Shown: positions 24,805 through 35,890, counted from the first letter of the stretch. The stretch: DNA of 64,000 nucleotides from Polytrichum commune (GCA_950295325.1 OX485806.1:51393169-51457168), one strand, 5' to 3'. The notes: generated from the sequence alone by a model not told the origin. Numbers and translations are program-made.

Positions 24805-26171
24805 TGTGAGCCCAAAATGGTGCCCACATGTGGTGATTAACTCTTTGAAACCAATTTTAGTTAGACTTGGATGTGTTATGATTGTTTACAAAAATATAAA
24901 AAGAGTGAAGTGTGGTGTGGATTTAAGTTTAGACATTAGGTGGTGTTGTGTGATTGTTTCAAGGTTTAAGTTCAATAAGTGATGCCTTGACTAGGTGAAT
25001 ATGGAGTAAGGTGAGGCAAGGTGAGCTCCGCGGATTAAATGCCCACATTAGGATCCACCTTGTTAATTTAGGAATGTAAGAGCTTTGTGGATGGGATGAG
25101 TCCCTACTTAGGAGGAAGGGATTAAGGGGTTGTGATTGGAGGTACTAATCCTCTCACCCTATCCTTATCTCATGACCTCTCTCTCTCTTTGCTACTTAAG
25201 GCTTCCATCTCTCATTTTTGCTCTCTCTCTCAATGCCTCCCAAGTGAGTGAGCTCTTAGAGCTTAAGATTGCACGTGGTGATTAGGTAATAGTTAGTGAA
25301 ATTAGTGTGTTAGATTAGTTCATGACTTAGGAGCAAAGAAAAGAAGAAGAAGAAGAAGAACCTAGAAAACATTGGATTAGTGGATGAGAGGGTTTGTATT
25401 AAGGTCCAGCTAGTAGCTGGGTTGCCTAGTCAGGTATTGGAACTCTGTGGAATTAGACTACTGGGCAGCTGAGACTGCATCAAACTTAATTGCTGCTGGG
25501 CAGCCGAACTGAACCGAGCTTAGTTGCTGCTGGGCAGCCGAACTGCACCGAGCTTAGTTGCACCAAACTTAGTTGCTGCTTCCAGGTTAACCAAGGGACT
25601 GCCAGTAAATAGGCCAGATTTGGACCGATAGGTTAATTAGCCGGTTGGCTGGTTTAGCAAGCGAAGGCTAAGATTAAGTAGAGGGTGCCACTAAACTAAC
25701 CATGAGGGTGTTAGACCATTGGTAGATTAAAATAGTTCCTAGAAAAGTGTTAAACTCAATAGGATAGGCGATGTGTGTGTGGAAGTCACATGTGATTGCA
25801 TGTAACATTGACTATGGAGTAAAGTGTTTCTTAACACTTGCACACTCTCAAGTCACCATAAATCAAGTGCACAGTTAATGGAGAATGTGGAGGATTCTTG
25901 CAGTGGCAAGAAAAAGGAAGTGAAGATTAAAGAAGTGAGGGGAGTGTCCTTAAGGGCATGTGTGGCTAAAGCTGCGGGTTGGACTCTTGAGAAGCCAATT
26001 CTACCACAAGCCAAGAGGCTAATATTAATAAAGCACAATGAGTGAAACAATATGTGTTCCTTTGAACATGAAAATGGCCTTGCACATGGTTCAAGGTTGT
26101 AGGAGATACATGTGATTCTCAAAGCCATCACCTGGACTAGGACGCTTAAGGGTGGTGGGTTTGGCCTCACA
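24805..26171 (+). mobile_element. Solo LTR, TSD AGTGA
   Basis: A 1,367-bp LTR starting TGTGAGCCCAAAATGGTGCC and ending GGTTTGGCCTCACA, flanked by perfect 5-bp duplications AGTGA (24,800-24,804 and 26,172-26,176). Near the 3' end it has the U5 word shared with the other LTRs (CACCTGGACTAGGACGC, 26,130 on). It includes a (CT)n stretch near 25,180-25,230 and a 33-bp minisatellite at 25,450-25,580. It is nested inside the 6.44-kb element and so is younger. Confidence 0.92.
25450..25585. repeat. ~33-bp minisatellite inside the solo LTR
   Basis: Three to four copies of GCTGCTGGGCAGCCGAACTG followed by an ACCGAGCTTAGTT-like tail, the last ones truncated. Like the solo LTR at 13.8 kb, this LTR carries its own private minisatellite. 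Confidence 0.8.
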
Positions 26172-27060
26172 AGTGACAAGTCAAGTCACATGAGAATAGA
26201 TTATCTGTGATAATTAAATGTTAAATCCATTCCATTATCAATTTGAACTATCAATCAACCTTATCGTGACAGACTAAAGTTACATCTAACACTCATTTGG
26301 CCTTCCCTGGTATTTTTTCTAAGTTGGAACCCTACTATTAAATCTTTACTACAATGACTTTCAATGTCTTGTTTCCTTGTTCATGCTTCTACTCTGAATC
26401 TTGGTTGCCCACACTACCATTCAAACCACCATATAGAGGTAAGAATATATTTCTAACATACAAATTGTATAACAAACCTTCCTGTTTGTAGTGGTATCCT
26501 CGATGTATGGTCGCTCCTAGTATGTGAGCTCTGGTTCCATTTATTCCGTTATTCCACAACTTGGAAAATATTAACGTTTGTAATTATTTTGGTAATTCCT
26601 CGATGTTTCTTTCAAATTGAGACTAGTAGGTAAAACCTATTTCTTTTTCTTTAAACAATTGCCATATCTTGTCCTCATAATATTTTTGCATATCCCACAT
26701 TAGGTCGTGGAATTTCCTTGCTCTTTCCCATTTTCTCAGGGTTGACTTACTTGTCTCATATTTCGGATAATCCCATGGCCATCTACCTAGGGTTGAGATT
26801 TCAATCTCTATCTACCTGCACAGAAAATCCCCGGAGGTTAAATTGTTCAAGTCTTTGTTGCACAACTCTCTCTACATGATTCTGCCTTCGCGGTCCAAAT
26901 GTTTCCGTTGATTCGCGTTCATCATCTATGTCTTGTTGGAGTCTTCCACACCATATGTGGTACATGTTCTCCATTCATTCCTGCCATCCAACTTGTCCAA
27001 ATATCTTACGTCCGTAGTTAGATATTCTAATCTAGATAGGTGTAACATCCATGTGGCGAA

Positions 27061-27078
27061 TCCCCAGCATGGTCGCCA
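27061..27078 (-). promoter_or_regulatory. Primer-binding site (tRNA-type)
   Basis: On the minus strand TGGCGACCATGCTGGGGA begins three bases after an LTR-like end (CTCAACA). The TGG start and the TGGGGA end are typical of plant Ty3/gypsy primer sites complementary to a tRNA 3' end. The exact tRNA was not determined. Confidence 0.65.
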
Positions 27079-27081
27079 AAA

Positions 27082-29249
27082 TGTTGAGGCCACCTTCAAC
27101 CCTCAGCCTTAGACAATGTAACTCGTTGTTGAACCGGTTTACATGGAAGTCACTCCCACCAAAATTAGATTACTCCGAGTTTCTATTTCTATGAAGGTGG
27201 TTGCCTGTATACTAACATTGATTTCTTAGATGTGTAGCATGTTCCTCTAGGGCTCTTTTGAATCCTCAAGGAGTAGTTGCCCTAAGTTTGCAAGTTTATG
27301 TTCTCTTAAAACCTTAATGTCAAGGTTGAGTGTTCGTGCATGTAGAACCATTCTCATCTCTAATAATTTATAGAGTTATTTTATATCTTTCATGGTTTGA
27401 ATGATCTACTTACAATTCTTGCTTTATTCAATATTTTAATATTTTGAGAATGTTTGATAGAGTCACAAGACTTCATGTAATTCAAACATGCTCCCTCACT
27501 AAAGCATTTTACAAAAATCCCTTGTCCATATCATCATCATTCATAATTTACATGAATTCTTCCATCATCAAAGAGTTGGTTTCATTTCGTATTCAAGTTC
27601 TTATTCTTTTAAATCCTATGCCATCATTTGGAATTCTCTTTAATCGATGAGGTATGGTTTTATTGAAATGAAATCTTATGTAATGTTTGATGTGGCCCAA
27701 TAGTCGGCCACCTCATTTGTCCTCCTCTCGATATGATATCGATTCCGATGTCTCCCGCTTTGCAAATCACCTCGTACTTCAATCTTTGCTTACAACTCCA
27801 AGGCTTAGCATATTCTCGGTATGATCGTTAGATCTCCCTTTCGTTCTTTTTGCTTTGTGCAATTAATTTGATTTCAGAACATAATCCTCTTTGGATTTTA
27901 ATCTCGTAACAAGCTTTTCCAAATGTTAGACTCCAAAGTCCTTCTTTTTGTTTGACCGCAAATTTTAGCTAAGTCCCTATTTCAAATATTTCTAAGTCCA
28001 AATATTATTCATGGCCTTAAGCCCTTAAGTTTTCAAGTGTTTATAAGTCCTCCAATATCCTAAATACTAAAGATCTTTCGATCTTTTTGTTTTGAAAACC
28101 TCGAGGATTTTTTTATTCTTTAATGTTTTTAGAAAACTAAAGGGTCTTTCGATCTTTTAAGAAAGCTCAAGGATCTTTCCATCCTTTAAGTACGCTCGAG
28201 GATCTTTCGACCCTACACCCTTCAATTTAGGAATGGAGGGAGCGCGGCAAAGGTAAATTCTCACCCCAACCCAACTATTCATGTAAGGCTAGGGGGCATC
28301 ACCCACCTAGCCGCCGAGAGGAATTCCAACTCCCATGTGTGCGGAGCCTCTCGTTAAGTATTGTGGTAGTTGCTTTCCATTCATAGCTCGTTTGTGTGTG
28401 GTGAAGCCAGGTTAATCACCGGCATGACCACTCTGTATGTTTGTAAATGATAAGGTGGGAGTAATGACCCACAAAACCAACATCATGTTGTTGGCCCCAA
28501 GGGTTGGAGGTGATGGCCCCAATCCTTGAAGATTGTACAACAGGTTGAACACACAGGTTGCCTTATTCCCTGGTTCCATCAAGTTGAATTTTCGTGGTCA
28601 AACCGTGTTAAACTAATTAATAACCAACAAAATTTGTACGACCTCCGTGGGCAAAAAACCAACCGGAAACTTAACTCGGAGGATTGAGGCTACCCTTCTG
28701 ACGGCAAAGATCAGCGGGTGTAAGTATCAATCAACCTTCAAGAGACCTTGAAGGGTTCGGGTTAGGCGTGCACCAAACAGGTAGGTGGTGATGCCATAAA
28801 TTGTGAACTTAATAACATAGGTTTTGTTCAATCAACCATAAACTAAGAATAAAGGTTGAGAGGATGAGACTTGATTAAGGTCCCCCCGTTTAGAGAATTA
28901 AATATATAAGAAGTAAAGAATTAGAGGTGGCGCAAGATAAAATGTAAGGTTATTTCATTCATTAGGGTTAGGTTGCCTTGATCCCAAGGCTGGTGCGTCT
29001 GTGCGTAGACTAAGATAGATTAGGCATTAGGTTACGGAACTTGATAATTATCTAAGGCACTTAAAATCTAGGCACAACCTATCAGAAGGATACGACGCGA
29101 TTATCAAATCCCTCCACAAACACAAAACACCCATTAAATATCATAACATCCGGGTTCGGCTTAGGCACCTACTAAGGCAAGCCACCCTCACCGAAGGGCT
29201 TGTGCGGTACTTTTAAGCTCCCTTGGAGGGGGTGCCCAAAAACACCACA
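27082..29249 (-). repeat. Putative 5' LTR of the 6.44-kb element
   Basis: A 2,168-bp segment with TG...CA ends on the minus strand, directly upstream of the primer-binding site and ending at the TSD. No matching second LTR was found, so it is called from its termini and context only. It contains a roughly 35-bp tandem array at 28,040-28,225. Confidence 0.5.
28040..28225. repeat. ~35-bp tandem array (AGGATCTTTCGA)
   Basis: Four to five units built on the words GATCTTTCGATCTTTT, CTCGAGGATTTTT and GCTCGAGGATCTTTCGACC. GATC- and CTCGAG-containing units alternate. The array lies inside the putative LTR of the 6.44-kb element. Confidence 0.7.
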
Positions 29250-29254
29250 CCACC

Positions 29255-31660
29255 CTTTAGAAACTTATTGTACGCCACAACTTGGAGGAACGCTCGAATA
29301 TAGTCATCCACAATGGCCACGTACAGATCGCCACCCTTGTTGCCGGACGCTTGAAGCCACTTGTTGTGAATGGATTCGGCAAGGTTGCAATTGGGCATTT
29401 GTGCAAATTCCTCGGCAATCATGATTTTCTCCTACAAAATGGAATGGCAGTGCAAGAAATAACCAAAGCTTGAAAAATAAAATAAAAGATAAAACAAAGA
29501 ATATTAACACTAAAGACACACCAATTCCATAAAGCCACCCCATTGTCGATATCGAAAGAGCTAGAAGGCCAACCAAAGTTGAAGGTGTTTCAACCCCTCC
29601 TTGGAGGTGCAGTTAGACGAAGCCCACCAGGCCTTGATGGCGAGGTACCTCGTCTCCGCCTCGAGCATAGAGGATGCGTCGTGATACTAGAGGCATAGAT
29701 GCTTGTGTTGGTCTTGCAAGTCGTGCTGATATAGACTTTGGTGTGTTTCTCCAAAGACTGGGTCCAATGAAAGTAGCAGGTTCTCTCACGCCCATCGATA
29801 GGAACCTTTGGATTTCGGGACCCGTAAACAATCCTCACGGCATTCCAATTGGCTTGTGCACTGTCCGCCATGAAGCCTTTGAAGTGGGGCTTGGGGATTC
29901 TATGGCGGGCCATGACGTGGTTGAGGTTATGCAAGAAAAAAACTTGAGCATCCTTGTCCTAGGATTGGAAGTCGCATCAAGCAATGGTCATGACGTGCTG
30001 GTAGGTTCCGTCGTATACGTGGCAGGCCATGGTGGTCCACTTGGCGACGCGTTTGACATGCTCGAGATCCCCACCAAGTTGCATGCGCTTAACCAAGTCA
30101 ACCCCACTACCAAGGCCGACCTCTGACATCTTTGAAACGAAAACTTTATCCGTCTCGTCACCCTGGCCTGGGAATTGATTCCACTGGACATAGGCCCAGG
30201 TGTTTGACACCTCGAAGCTTGGCGATGCCATCCATAATCCCTAACCTACGTAAGTATTTGAAAGTGGTAACCTTGTTTCGAAGGTGGGGGGAATTCAACT
30301 CCTTGCAACGATAAAAAACGGGTTCAAGTTCTTCCAATGAAAGAAATTGATGACGATCACTATCATTGCCGAGGAGGAACTCAGCCACAAGGTCCTTGCT
30401 GGTTTCAAGAACAATTTTTCTATGAGTGGCTTGGGGCGTTCGCTCAACGTGCTCCTCGATTAGGGCGTCGATGCGCTTGCGGCTATCTCTGCAGTTGCCA
30501 ACCTTGACTGGGTGGCGATGGTTGCCCAGATGAATGCACGCACGCTCAGTGCTGTCATTGCCGTGGACGTAGAAGATTTTGGCATTGCATGGTGCAATGC
30601 ACGTGGGGGGCTACTTACAAATCCTGCAGATAAAAGTGGAGCCAAAAAGGAAGGGACCACCAACGGGAAAAGGGCTCCTTTGTGAAGCCGTCGAAATCAG
30701 TATCATTGACCGGGGAGGTGTGATGAGCACGTTGGAGGTAATCACAAAGAGGATTTTGGCATTGGAGGTGGCCAACGCAACTGGAGGAGCGAAACGCAAG
30801 GCTCATGTCATTGGTGATATTGGTGGTATGGGTTTTGGTCCAAACATGGCCGTCATAGCGTTTGTCCATGCCGTCCATGGATTTGGCCTTTGTATGAGAG
30901 GACGAGACGCCTACTGGGGGGAGGACAAACATCCAATTCCCATCAAAGCGAGGCGGCATGAAATTCACCTCTTCAATTTGTAAGGTGTCATAATCCAGCT
31001 TCTTGAGGATGTTTTTCCTACCGGGCATGGAGGCAAGAGTACGTAGACATTGAAGAATGGAAATGAGAGGTTTGGCAGGGGAAGGAGGAAGAAGAGAGAG
31101 AAGAGGCGGGGTAACAAAGGTGGAACAGAAAGAGGATGGGGATGGCTTGTGAATGGGAGTGGATATGGGGGGCTCATCACCATCAGAGGAATTGGAAAGA
31201 TGTATGACAGTGTGCATATCGAATTCAATCTTAACTTTGATCAGGGGAGGAGTGTTGAAAGTGGAAGCAGAGGAATGGGGAGGGGTACAGATTTCCGTGG
31301 ATACATTCGTGCAAGGACCTGGGATCCGTACACCCTGTATTTACCAACGCAAAATTTCCACATTGAAGATCCGTTGTCGGCAACCCTAGGATTCTCACGC
31401 ATGGTCAATGACAACAAGGAAATAACACTATCATAAATCTCGCGTTCGACCCACATTGTACTATTTTGTATTGAAAACCTGCTACTAAGGTGAAGGGAAG
31501 AGACAAATACAAAATCGTTCACATCTACGGGAAAAAAAATAGGGATTTTGAGGCCATTGGCACGGAGGTCAACCAATTCAGATACACAAGGCACGGTGGA
31601 CGAGGAAACCATGGACAAAGAGAAGGAAGAATATGAAAATAATCCAAAAAGGGTAAACAA
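29255..31660 (-). pseudogene. MULE-like transposase pseudogene, 5' part
   Basis: The DDE transposase of a Mutator-like element would cut and paste its own DNA. In order on the minus strand: a long N-terminal region with frameshifts (31,660 to about 31,000); a cysteine/histidine zinc module (SSSCVGHLQCQNPLCDYL near 30,760, then ACIHLGNHRHPV near 30,530) like the WRKY/GCM-type fingers of MULEs; a catalytic core with VYDGTYQHVMTIACC (about 30,020) carrying the first Asp and FMADSAQANWNAV (about 29,860) carrying the second; and MPNCNLAESIHNKWLQASGN (about 29,400). At least four frame changes occur. The frame continues at 22,807 across the 6.44-kb insertion. The MULE assignment follows from motif layout; terminal inverted repeats were not found. 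Confidence 0.75.
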
Positions 31661-31742
31661 GTCACAGTTACCAGAAAATTGTAATCACTCAACCTTGAAC
31701 ACTGGTACTATATAGGTCAGAGAGAGTTGGGGAAAGGTCCTT

Positions 31743-32165
31743 TTGGAAGTGAAGGATAGGGTTGCTGAGAGAGTAAAGAGCACAAAAAGGGAATCAGAGG
31801 GGAACTGGGACGCACACATGAAGGAACCAGCGGACATTATAGATTCCACAATAGATCTAGGAAATAAGCGAAAGAAGCGAAAGGGAGGCACGAGTTTCAG
31901 CAATTCAAAACAGAGGAGAGGAAGAGAACTTAAGAAGAAGGAAATACATAGAAGGAAGAGGCACCCCATCAGACTTGCAAAATACATGTGGAGAGAGCAA
32001 GAGAGGATCTTTGAATCGGCATTTGAATCTGCAGCTGATAGAGGAAGAGCTGGAGGATAGTGATTCACCGACACCATCTATGGCAGAGAGCGAGCATCAC
32101 AACAACTCTAATAAAAGCGGGTCTCGCGAGGAGACAAAAGATAATTCGATTCTTAGAGTAAGTTT
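31743..32165 (+). CDS. Hypothetical basic protein fragment
   Basis: No family is recognised. A 105-codon plus-strand frame (31,743-32,060) is very rich in Lys and Arg (GNKRKKRKGGTSFSNSKQRR, then KKKEIHRRKRHPIRLAKYMW), followed by an amphipathic stretch EQERIFESAFESAADRG. A one-base shift leads into a second frame with EEELEDSDSPTPSMAESEHH and up to a perfect donor-like GTAAGT at 32,158. The charge pattern looks like a real nuclear protein exon, diverging from the transposase on the other strand. It is broken by one frameshift, and no second exon could be tied to it. Confidence 0.35.
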
Positions 32166-32257
32166 GTTGTTGAGGTTATATGAACAACGAGTATTTGTAA
32201 GATATAGTTTAATGGAAACACGACAACATAATGCTTGAATGTTTGTGTTAATATTTA

Positions 32258-33845
32258 GCTCTCAGCCACATTTCAGAAAGGTTGAATATTTGAGTTAAGG
32301 TGTAGCTTTCGGTTCTGAGAGGGTAGTTTTCGACCACATTTCAGAAAGGTTGAATGTTTGTGTTAAGGTTTAGGTTCCGAGAGGCTAGAGGATTTGGCCC
32401 ATCACACCAAATTTTGAAGATGTTTTTTGGATGAGAAGGTATGTAGGCTAAGGGTCTCGGTTCCGAGAGGCTAGACGATTCGGCCTTTTTGACCAGATTT
32501 TGATGGTTCGTTTATGGTTGAGAATGTGTGAAGGCTAAGGGTTTTGGTTCCGAGAGGCTAGAGGATTCGGCCTTTTTTACTTGATTTTGATGGTCGGTTT
32601 TTGGTTGAAAATGTGTGTAGGCTAAGGGTTTTGGTGCCTTACAAGGCTAGAGGATTTGGCCCCTTACATCAGATTTTGAAGTTGTTTGTTGTTGAGATTG
32701 TGTATAGGCTAAGGGTTTCGGTTCCGAGAGGCTAGAGGATTCGACCTCTTTGACAAGATTTTGAAGTTGTTTGTGGTTGATCATGTGTGTAGGTTAAAGG
32801 TCTCGGTTCCGAGAGGCTAGATGATTCGGCCCCTTACACCAAATTTTGAAGTTGTTTTGTGGTTGATAATGTGTGTAGGCTAAAGGTTCTCGGTTCCAAT
32901 AGGCTAGAGGATTCAACCTCTTTGTCCAGATGTTAAAGTTGTTTGTGGTTGATCATGTGTGTAGGCTAAAGGTCTCGATTCCGAGAGGCTAGTGAATTCG
33001 GCCCCTTACATCAGATTTTGAAGTTGTTTTGGGGTTGATAATGTGTGTAGGCTAGGCCTCTCGGTGCCGAGAGGCTAGAGGATTCGGCCTCTTCGACCAG
33101 ATTTTGAAGTTGTTTTTTGGTTGAGAATGTGTGTAGGCTAATGGTCTCGGTTCCGAGAGGCTAGAGGATTCGGCCCCTTACACCAAATTTTGAAGATTGT
33201 TTTTTGGTTGAGATTGTGTGTAGGCTAAGCGTCTAGGTTCCAAGAGGCTAGAGGATTCGGCCTTTTTGACGAGATTTTGAAGTTGTTTGTGGTTGATCAT
33301 GTGTGTAGGCTAAAGGTCTCGGTTCCGAGAGGCTAGTGAATTTGGGCCCTTACACCAGATTTTGAAGTTGTTTTGTGGTTGATAATGTGTGTAGGCTAGG
33401 CCTCTTGGTTCCGAGAGGCTAGGGGATTCGGCCTCTTTGACCAAATGTTGAAGTTGTTTGTGGTTGATCATGTGTGTAGGCTCAAGGTCTCGGTTCCGAG
33501 AGGCTAGAGGATTGGGCCTCTTTGACCAGATTTTGATGGTTGTTTGTTGGTTGAGAATGTGGGTAGGCTAAGGGTCTCGATTCCAAGAGGCCAGAGGATT
33601 CGGCCCCTTACACCATATTTTGATGTTTTTTTTTCGTTGATCATGTGTGTAGGCTAAGGGTCCCGGTTCCGATAGGCTAGAGGATTTAGCCCATCACACC
33701 AGATTTTGAAGTTAATGTTTAGCTCTCGGCCACATTTCAGAATGCTTCAATGTTTGAGTTAAGTTTTAGCTCTCGGCCACATTTCAGAAATCTTGAATGT
33801 TTGAGTTAAGGTACAGCTCTCGGCCACATCTCATAAAGGTTGGAT
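32258..33845. repeat. 86-bp hairpin satellite array nested in a 47-bp array
   Basis: Sixteen units of about 86 bp run from about 32,370 to 33,700. The anchor GAGGCTAGAGGATTCGGCC recurs at steps of 84-87 bp, alternating with TTTTGAAGTTGTTTGTGGTT and GATNATGTGTGTAGGCTA-type blocks. Most units contain CTCGGTTCCGAG, a short hairpin; at about 33,056 it extends to a 9-bp stem (GCCTCTCGG/CCGAGAGGC). On both sides lie copies of a different unit of about 47 bp (AGCTCTCGGCCACATTTCAG then AAAGGTTGAATGTTTGAG): two or three on the left (32,258 on), three on the right (33,721, 33,768, 33,814), all in one orientation. Confidence 0.92.
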
Positions 33846-33925
33846 TCATATGATGACTGTGTCTCATTTTGTAACTCAATGAAGTTGGCGCATCAGGTTG
33901 GGGAAGATCGCGCCAATCCCACGTG

Positions 33926-34426
33926 ATGGAGCCACTTGTGTTGTATCTGGAACTAGATGTACAATTGAGAGTCTTTGTTCCAAACTTGTTGGTGGGTGCC
34001 GCAAAGGTGGATATGGGTGCAGAGACGGCATTGGACACCCAATTCCGTTTATTGCTAATCCACAGTTTGAGGCTATCTTGCAAAGCATGGAAAACGATTG
34101 TGGATAAAAGTGCGGAGTACAATGCTTTTCGTTTGGCTCAATATGAATACGCCATGTGTCCCAATGATGTCATAAGGGTGTGTTTTCCACGCGAACATAA
34201 CCTCATCACTCAATTTCAACAGAACTTGATGTGGTTCTCACATAGCCGGCACGTCAGCTCACGAATTTCGCGGAGGATTCTTATGTTGGACATGGGGGAT
34301 TTGTCATTGCAGAAATTGGCTGCGCTAAGGGGTGAATTGAAGATGTCATTCTTTGCGGTGGAGTTCTATGGCATGAGCTTTCATCCAGGTGTGCCGTATT
34401 GGACATGCACAGCCGATAGGGTGTAG
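33926..34426 (+). CDS. Hypothetical protein fragment, F-box-like helix pattern
   Basis: A plus-strand open frame of about 166 codons, TAG-terminated. The segment LRLSCKAWKTIVDKSAEYNA resembles the second half of an F-box (hydrophobic-xx-C-K-x-W), followed by FRLAQYEYAMCP and a leucine/arginine-rich remainder (HVSSRISRRILMLDMGDLSL). The frame is open upstream to about 33,898, so the ATG at 33,926 may be internal to an exon. It starts right after the satellite array. It may be an exon of a host gene or a transposon accessory gene; no close homologue is known to me. Confidence 0.35.
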   Translation: MEPLVLYLELDVQLRVFVPNLLVGAAKVDMGAETALDTQFRLLLIHSLRLSCKAWKTIVDKSAEYNAFRLAQYEYAMCPNDVIRVCFPREHNLITQFQQNLMWFSHSRHVSSRISRRILMLDMGDLSLQKLAALRGELKMSFFAVEFYGMSFHPGVPYWTCTADRV

Positions 34427-34699
34427 ATGGAAATAAACTGGAGTAAAATATTTATAGAAAATTGAACTGCATACACATTTTTGTAAGTCTTGAGTTTGGC
34501 ACCTAGTTCACCTATATTTTCTCGGCCAATCAAATATTTTGTGTATGGGAATTCTGGAGATCTAAGCGTATTTTCAAAGAGTACCCTGACTACTTGGGGC
34601 AATGTATCACTTTCTGGAAATCATTTAAGCGCACTTAAGTTGTTCATCATATGTTGATGTTTGATTTCAATTGTTGATGTCAGCCCTAATATAATATGA

Positions 34700-35370
34700 A
34701 ACCATTTGAAACCTAGACTATAAGATCTTTGATAACAAATACAATTTTCCATGCCTACGTTATTGAACCTACATTATTTTATATTCATTATTGTGATTGA
34801 TTGCCTAAGGAAATTAAGTACAATGTATTATGACATGTGTTATGACATGATCTTTGTTATGATGAAATTAAGTATGTAATTATATTGACCAAAATTATTA
34901 TTGGGTTATTTTTGTTATGAAAACTTTATTGTGGTCATTATAGCTGAATTTCCTTAGAGTTAAGAAATGCACATAAAAAATATTGCAATATATTTATAAT
35001 TGGAACCAAGATACAATAATAACATTAAAAATAAGATGCATCTATTTATAGTGGGATTGACATACATTAAGAACCTACGCTAAAAATATATTGTAATTCA
35101 ATTAAAGCGTAGATTATTATACAACTATTGCAAATATGCTATAAATAGATTAAACCATGTAATTTTTTTGTAAATGTCATTGGTATGAGAAAGAAATGAT
35201 AATAGGGATTGATAATCTTAAAAAAAACTCAGTGTAGGAAGATGACTCAAAGATGCCTCCTCAAGAGTTGATGAGAAAATGGAAGGATAGCAAAGGCATT
35301 ACCGCATATGTAAAGAGAAATTCTTTACGTGAAGAGGGAGTCTTTAACAACAACTTCAGACCTTGGACAA
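34700..35370 (+). repeat. Fragment of the LTR-like family also at 62,350-62,880
   Basis: Shared with 62,350-62,880 in the same orientation: TTGCCTAAGGAAATTAA, ACATACATTAA, GCTAAAAATA(G/T)ATT, CCTCAAGAGTTGAT and CATGTAAAGAG. The segment is AT-rich and non-coding. Its right end at about 35,370 passes into a different AT-rich sequence. Confidence 0.65.
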
Positions 35371-35890
35371 CTGCCAAAATAACTATAGTTAACTAGATTT
35401 TTCTCAATATATTTTAGAAACCAACTATAGTTAACCAGAAAAGTTAAGACCAAATTAAAAAACAACTATAATTTATTAGAAAAATCAAACAATTATAATT
35501 TAAGAGTCCCAAAATCTGTCTCAAAAAATGAAATGAAATATATTACAATAAATTCTCAATGAAACCTTATGTTAGAATCAATGTTTGTCACCCATGTTGG
35601 CCCATCCCAAGAAGGAATAAAACCCACCGTTTTTGGTAACTGTTGAACCCATTATACTCTAAGTTACTTATAGATAATGAGGTTGTATTGATTGGGTGTT
35701 GATTGAGTACAAGTCACAAATGGAATTAAGTCCCAAATTTAAAATTATGAATTAAAAAATAAAAATAAAAATATAGATGCTTCAATCTATACCGAAACTA
35801 CACTGCATGTTGTGCTCAACTTTAGTTAACTAGATATAACTATTGTTAATTAGTTTTTTTGGTAGACCAAAATTAAAACAACTATAGTTA
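35370..35890. other. AT-rich spacer with repeated AACTATAGTTAACTAG words
   Basis: AACTATAGTTAACTAG and close variants occur at about 35,381, 35,424, 35,824 and 35,879, partly as self-complementary words (AACTATAGTT is palindromic). This could be a small AT-rich MITE-like insertion that truncated the integrase of the gypsy element at about 35,892, but no convincing terminal inverted repeat or TSD was found. Confidence 0.4.

Larger units (their letters stand above)
22808..29249 (-). mobile_element. 6.44-kb LTR-retroelement-like insertion in the transposase gene, TSD CCACC
   Basis: It begins TGTGAGCATC and ends AACACCACA, flanked by CCACC at 22,803-22,807 and 29,250-29,254. Removing the element plus one CCACC joins the two halves of the transposase frame exactly (...FLKGG then VGGDG...), so both boundaries rest on the TSD and on protein continuity. 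The right part, 27,082-29,249, looks like a minus-strand 5' LTR (TGTGGTG...CTCAACA) followed by a primer-binding site at 27,078-27,061. The left part begins with a different LTR-like end and a TATA box (CTTTATAAGG, 23,241). The two ends are not alike, so the element is chimeric or heavily rearranged. No gag or pol frames are recognisable. A younger solo LTR lies inside it. Confidence 0.8.

Noticed and set aside
29213-29254. Apparent continuation of the transposase past 29,255 (VVFLGTPSKGA)
   Set aside because: This stretch is the end of the inserted element; the loose match to GDGPSKEE is chance, since the TSD and frame continuity place the junction at 29,254/29,255.
31685-32077. 130-codon minus-strand hydrophobic frame
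   Set aside because: The plus strand of the same stretch has a more protein-like Lys/Arg-rich frame; the minus frame is its shadow.
32258-33845. CRISPR-like array of repeats and spacers
   Set aside because: Units are tandem with no unique spacers, the genome is a plant's, and no cas genes exist; it is a satellite.
33784-34122. 112-codon minus-strand frame
   Set aside because: Overlaps the more plausible plus-strand frame and partly reads satellite sequence; no motif.
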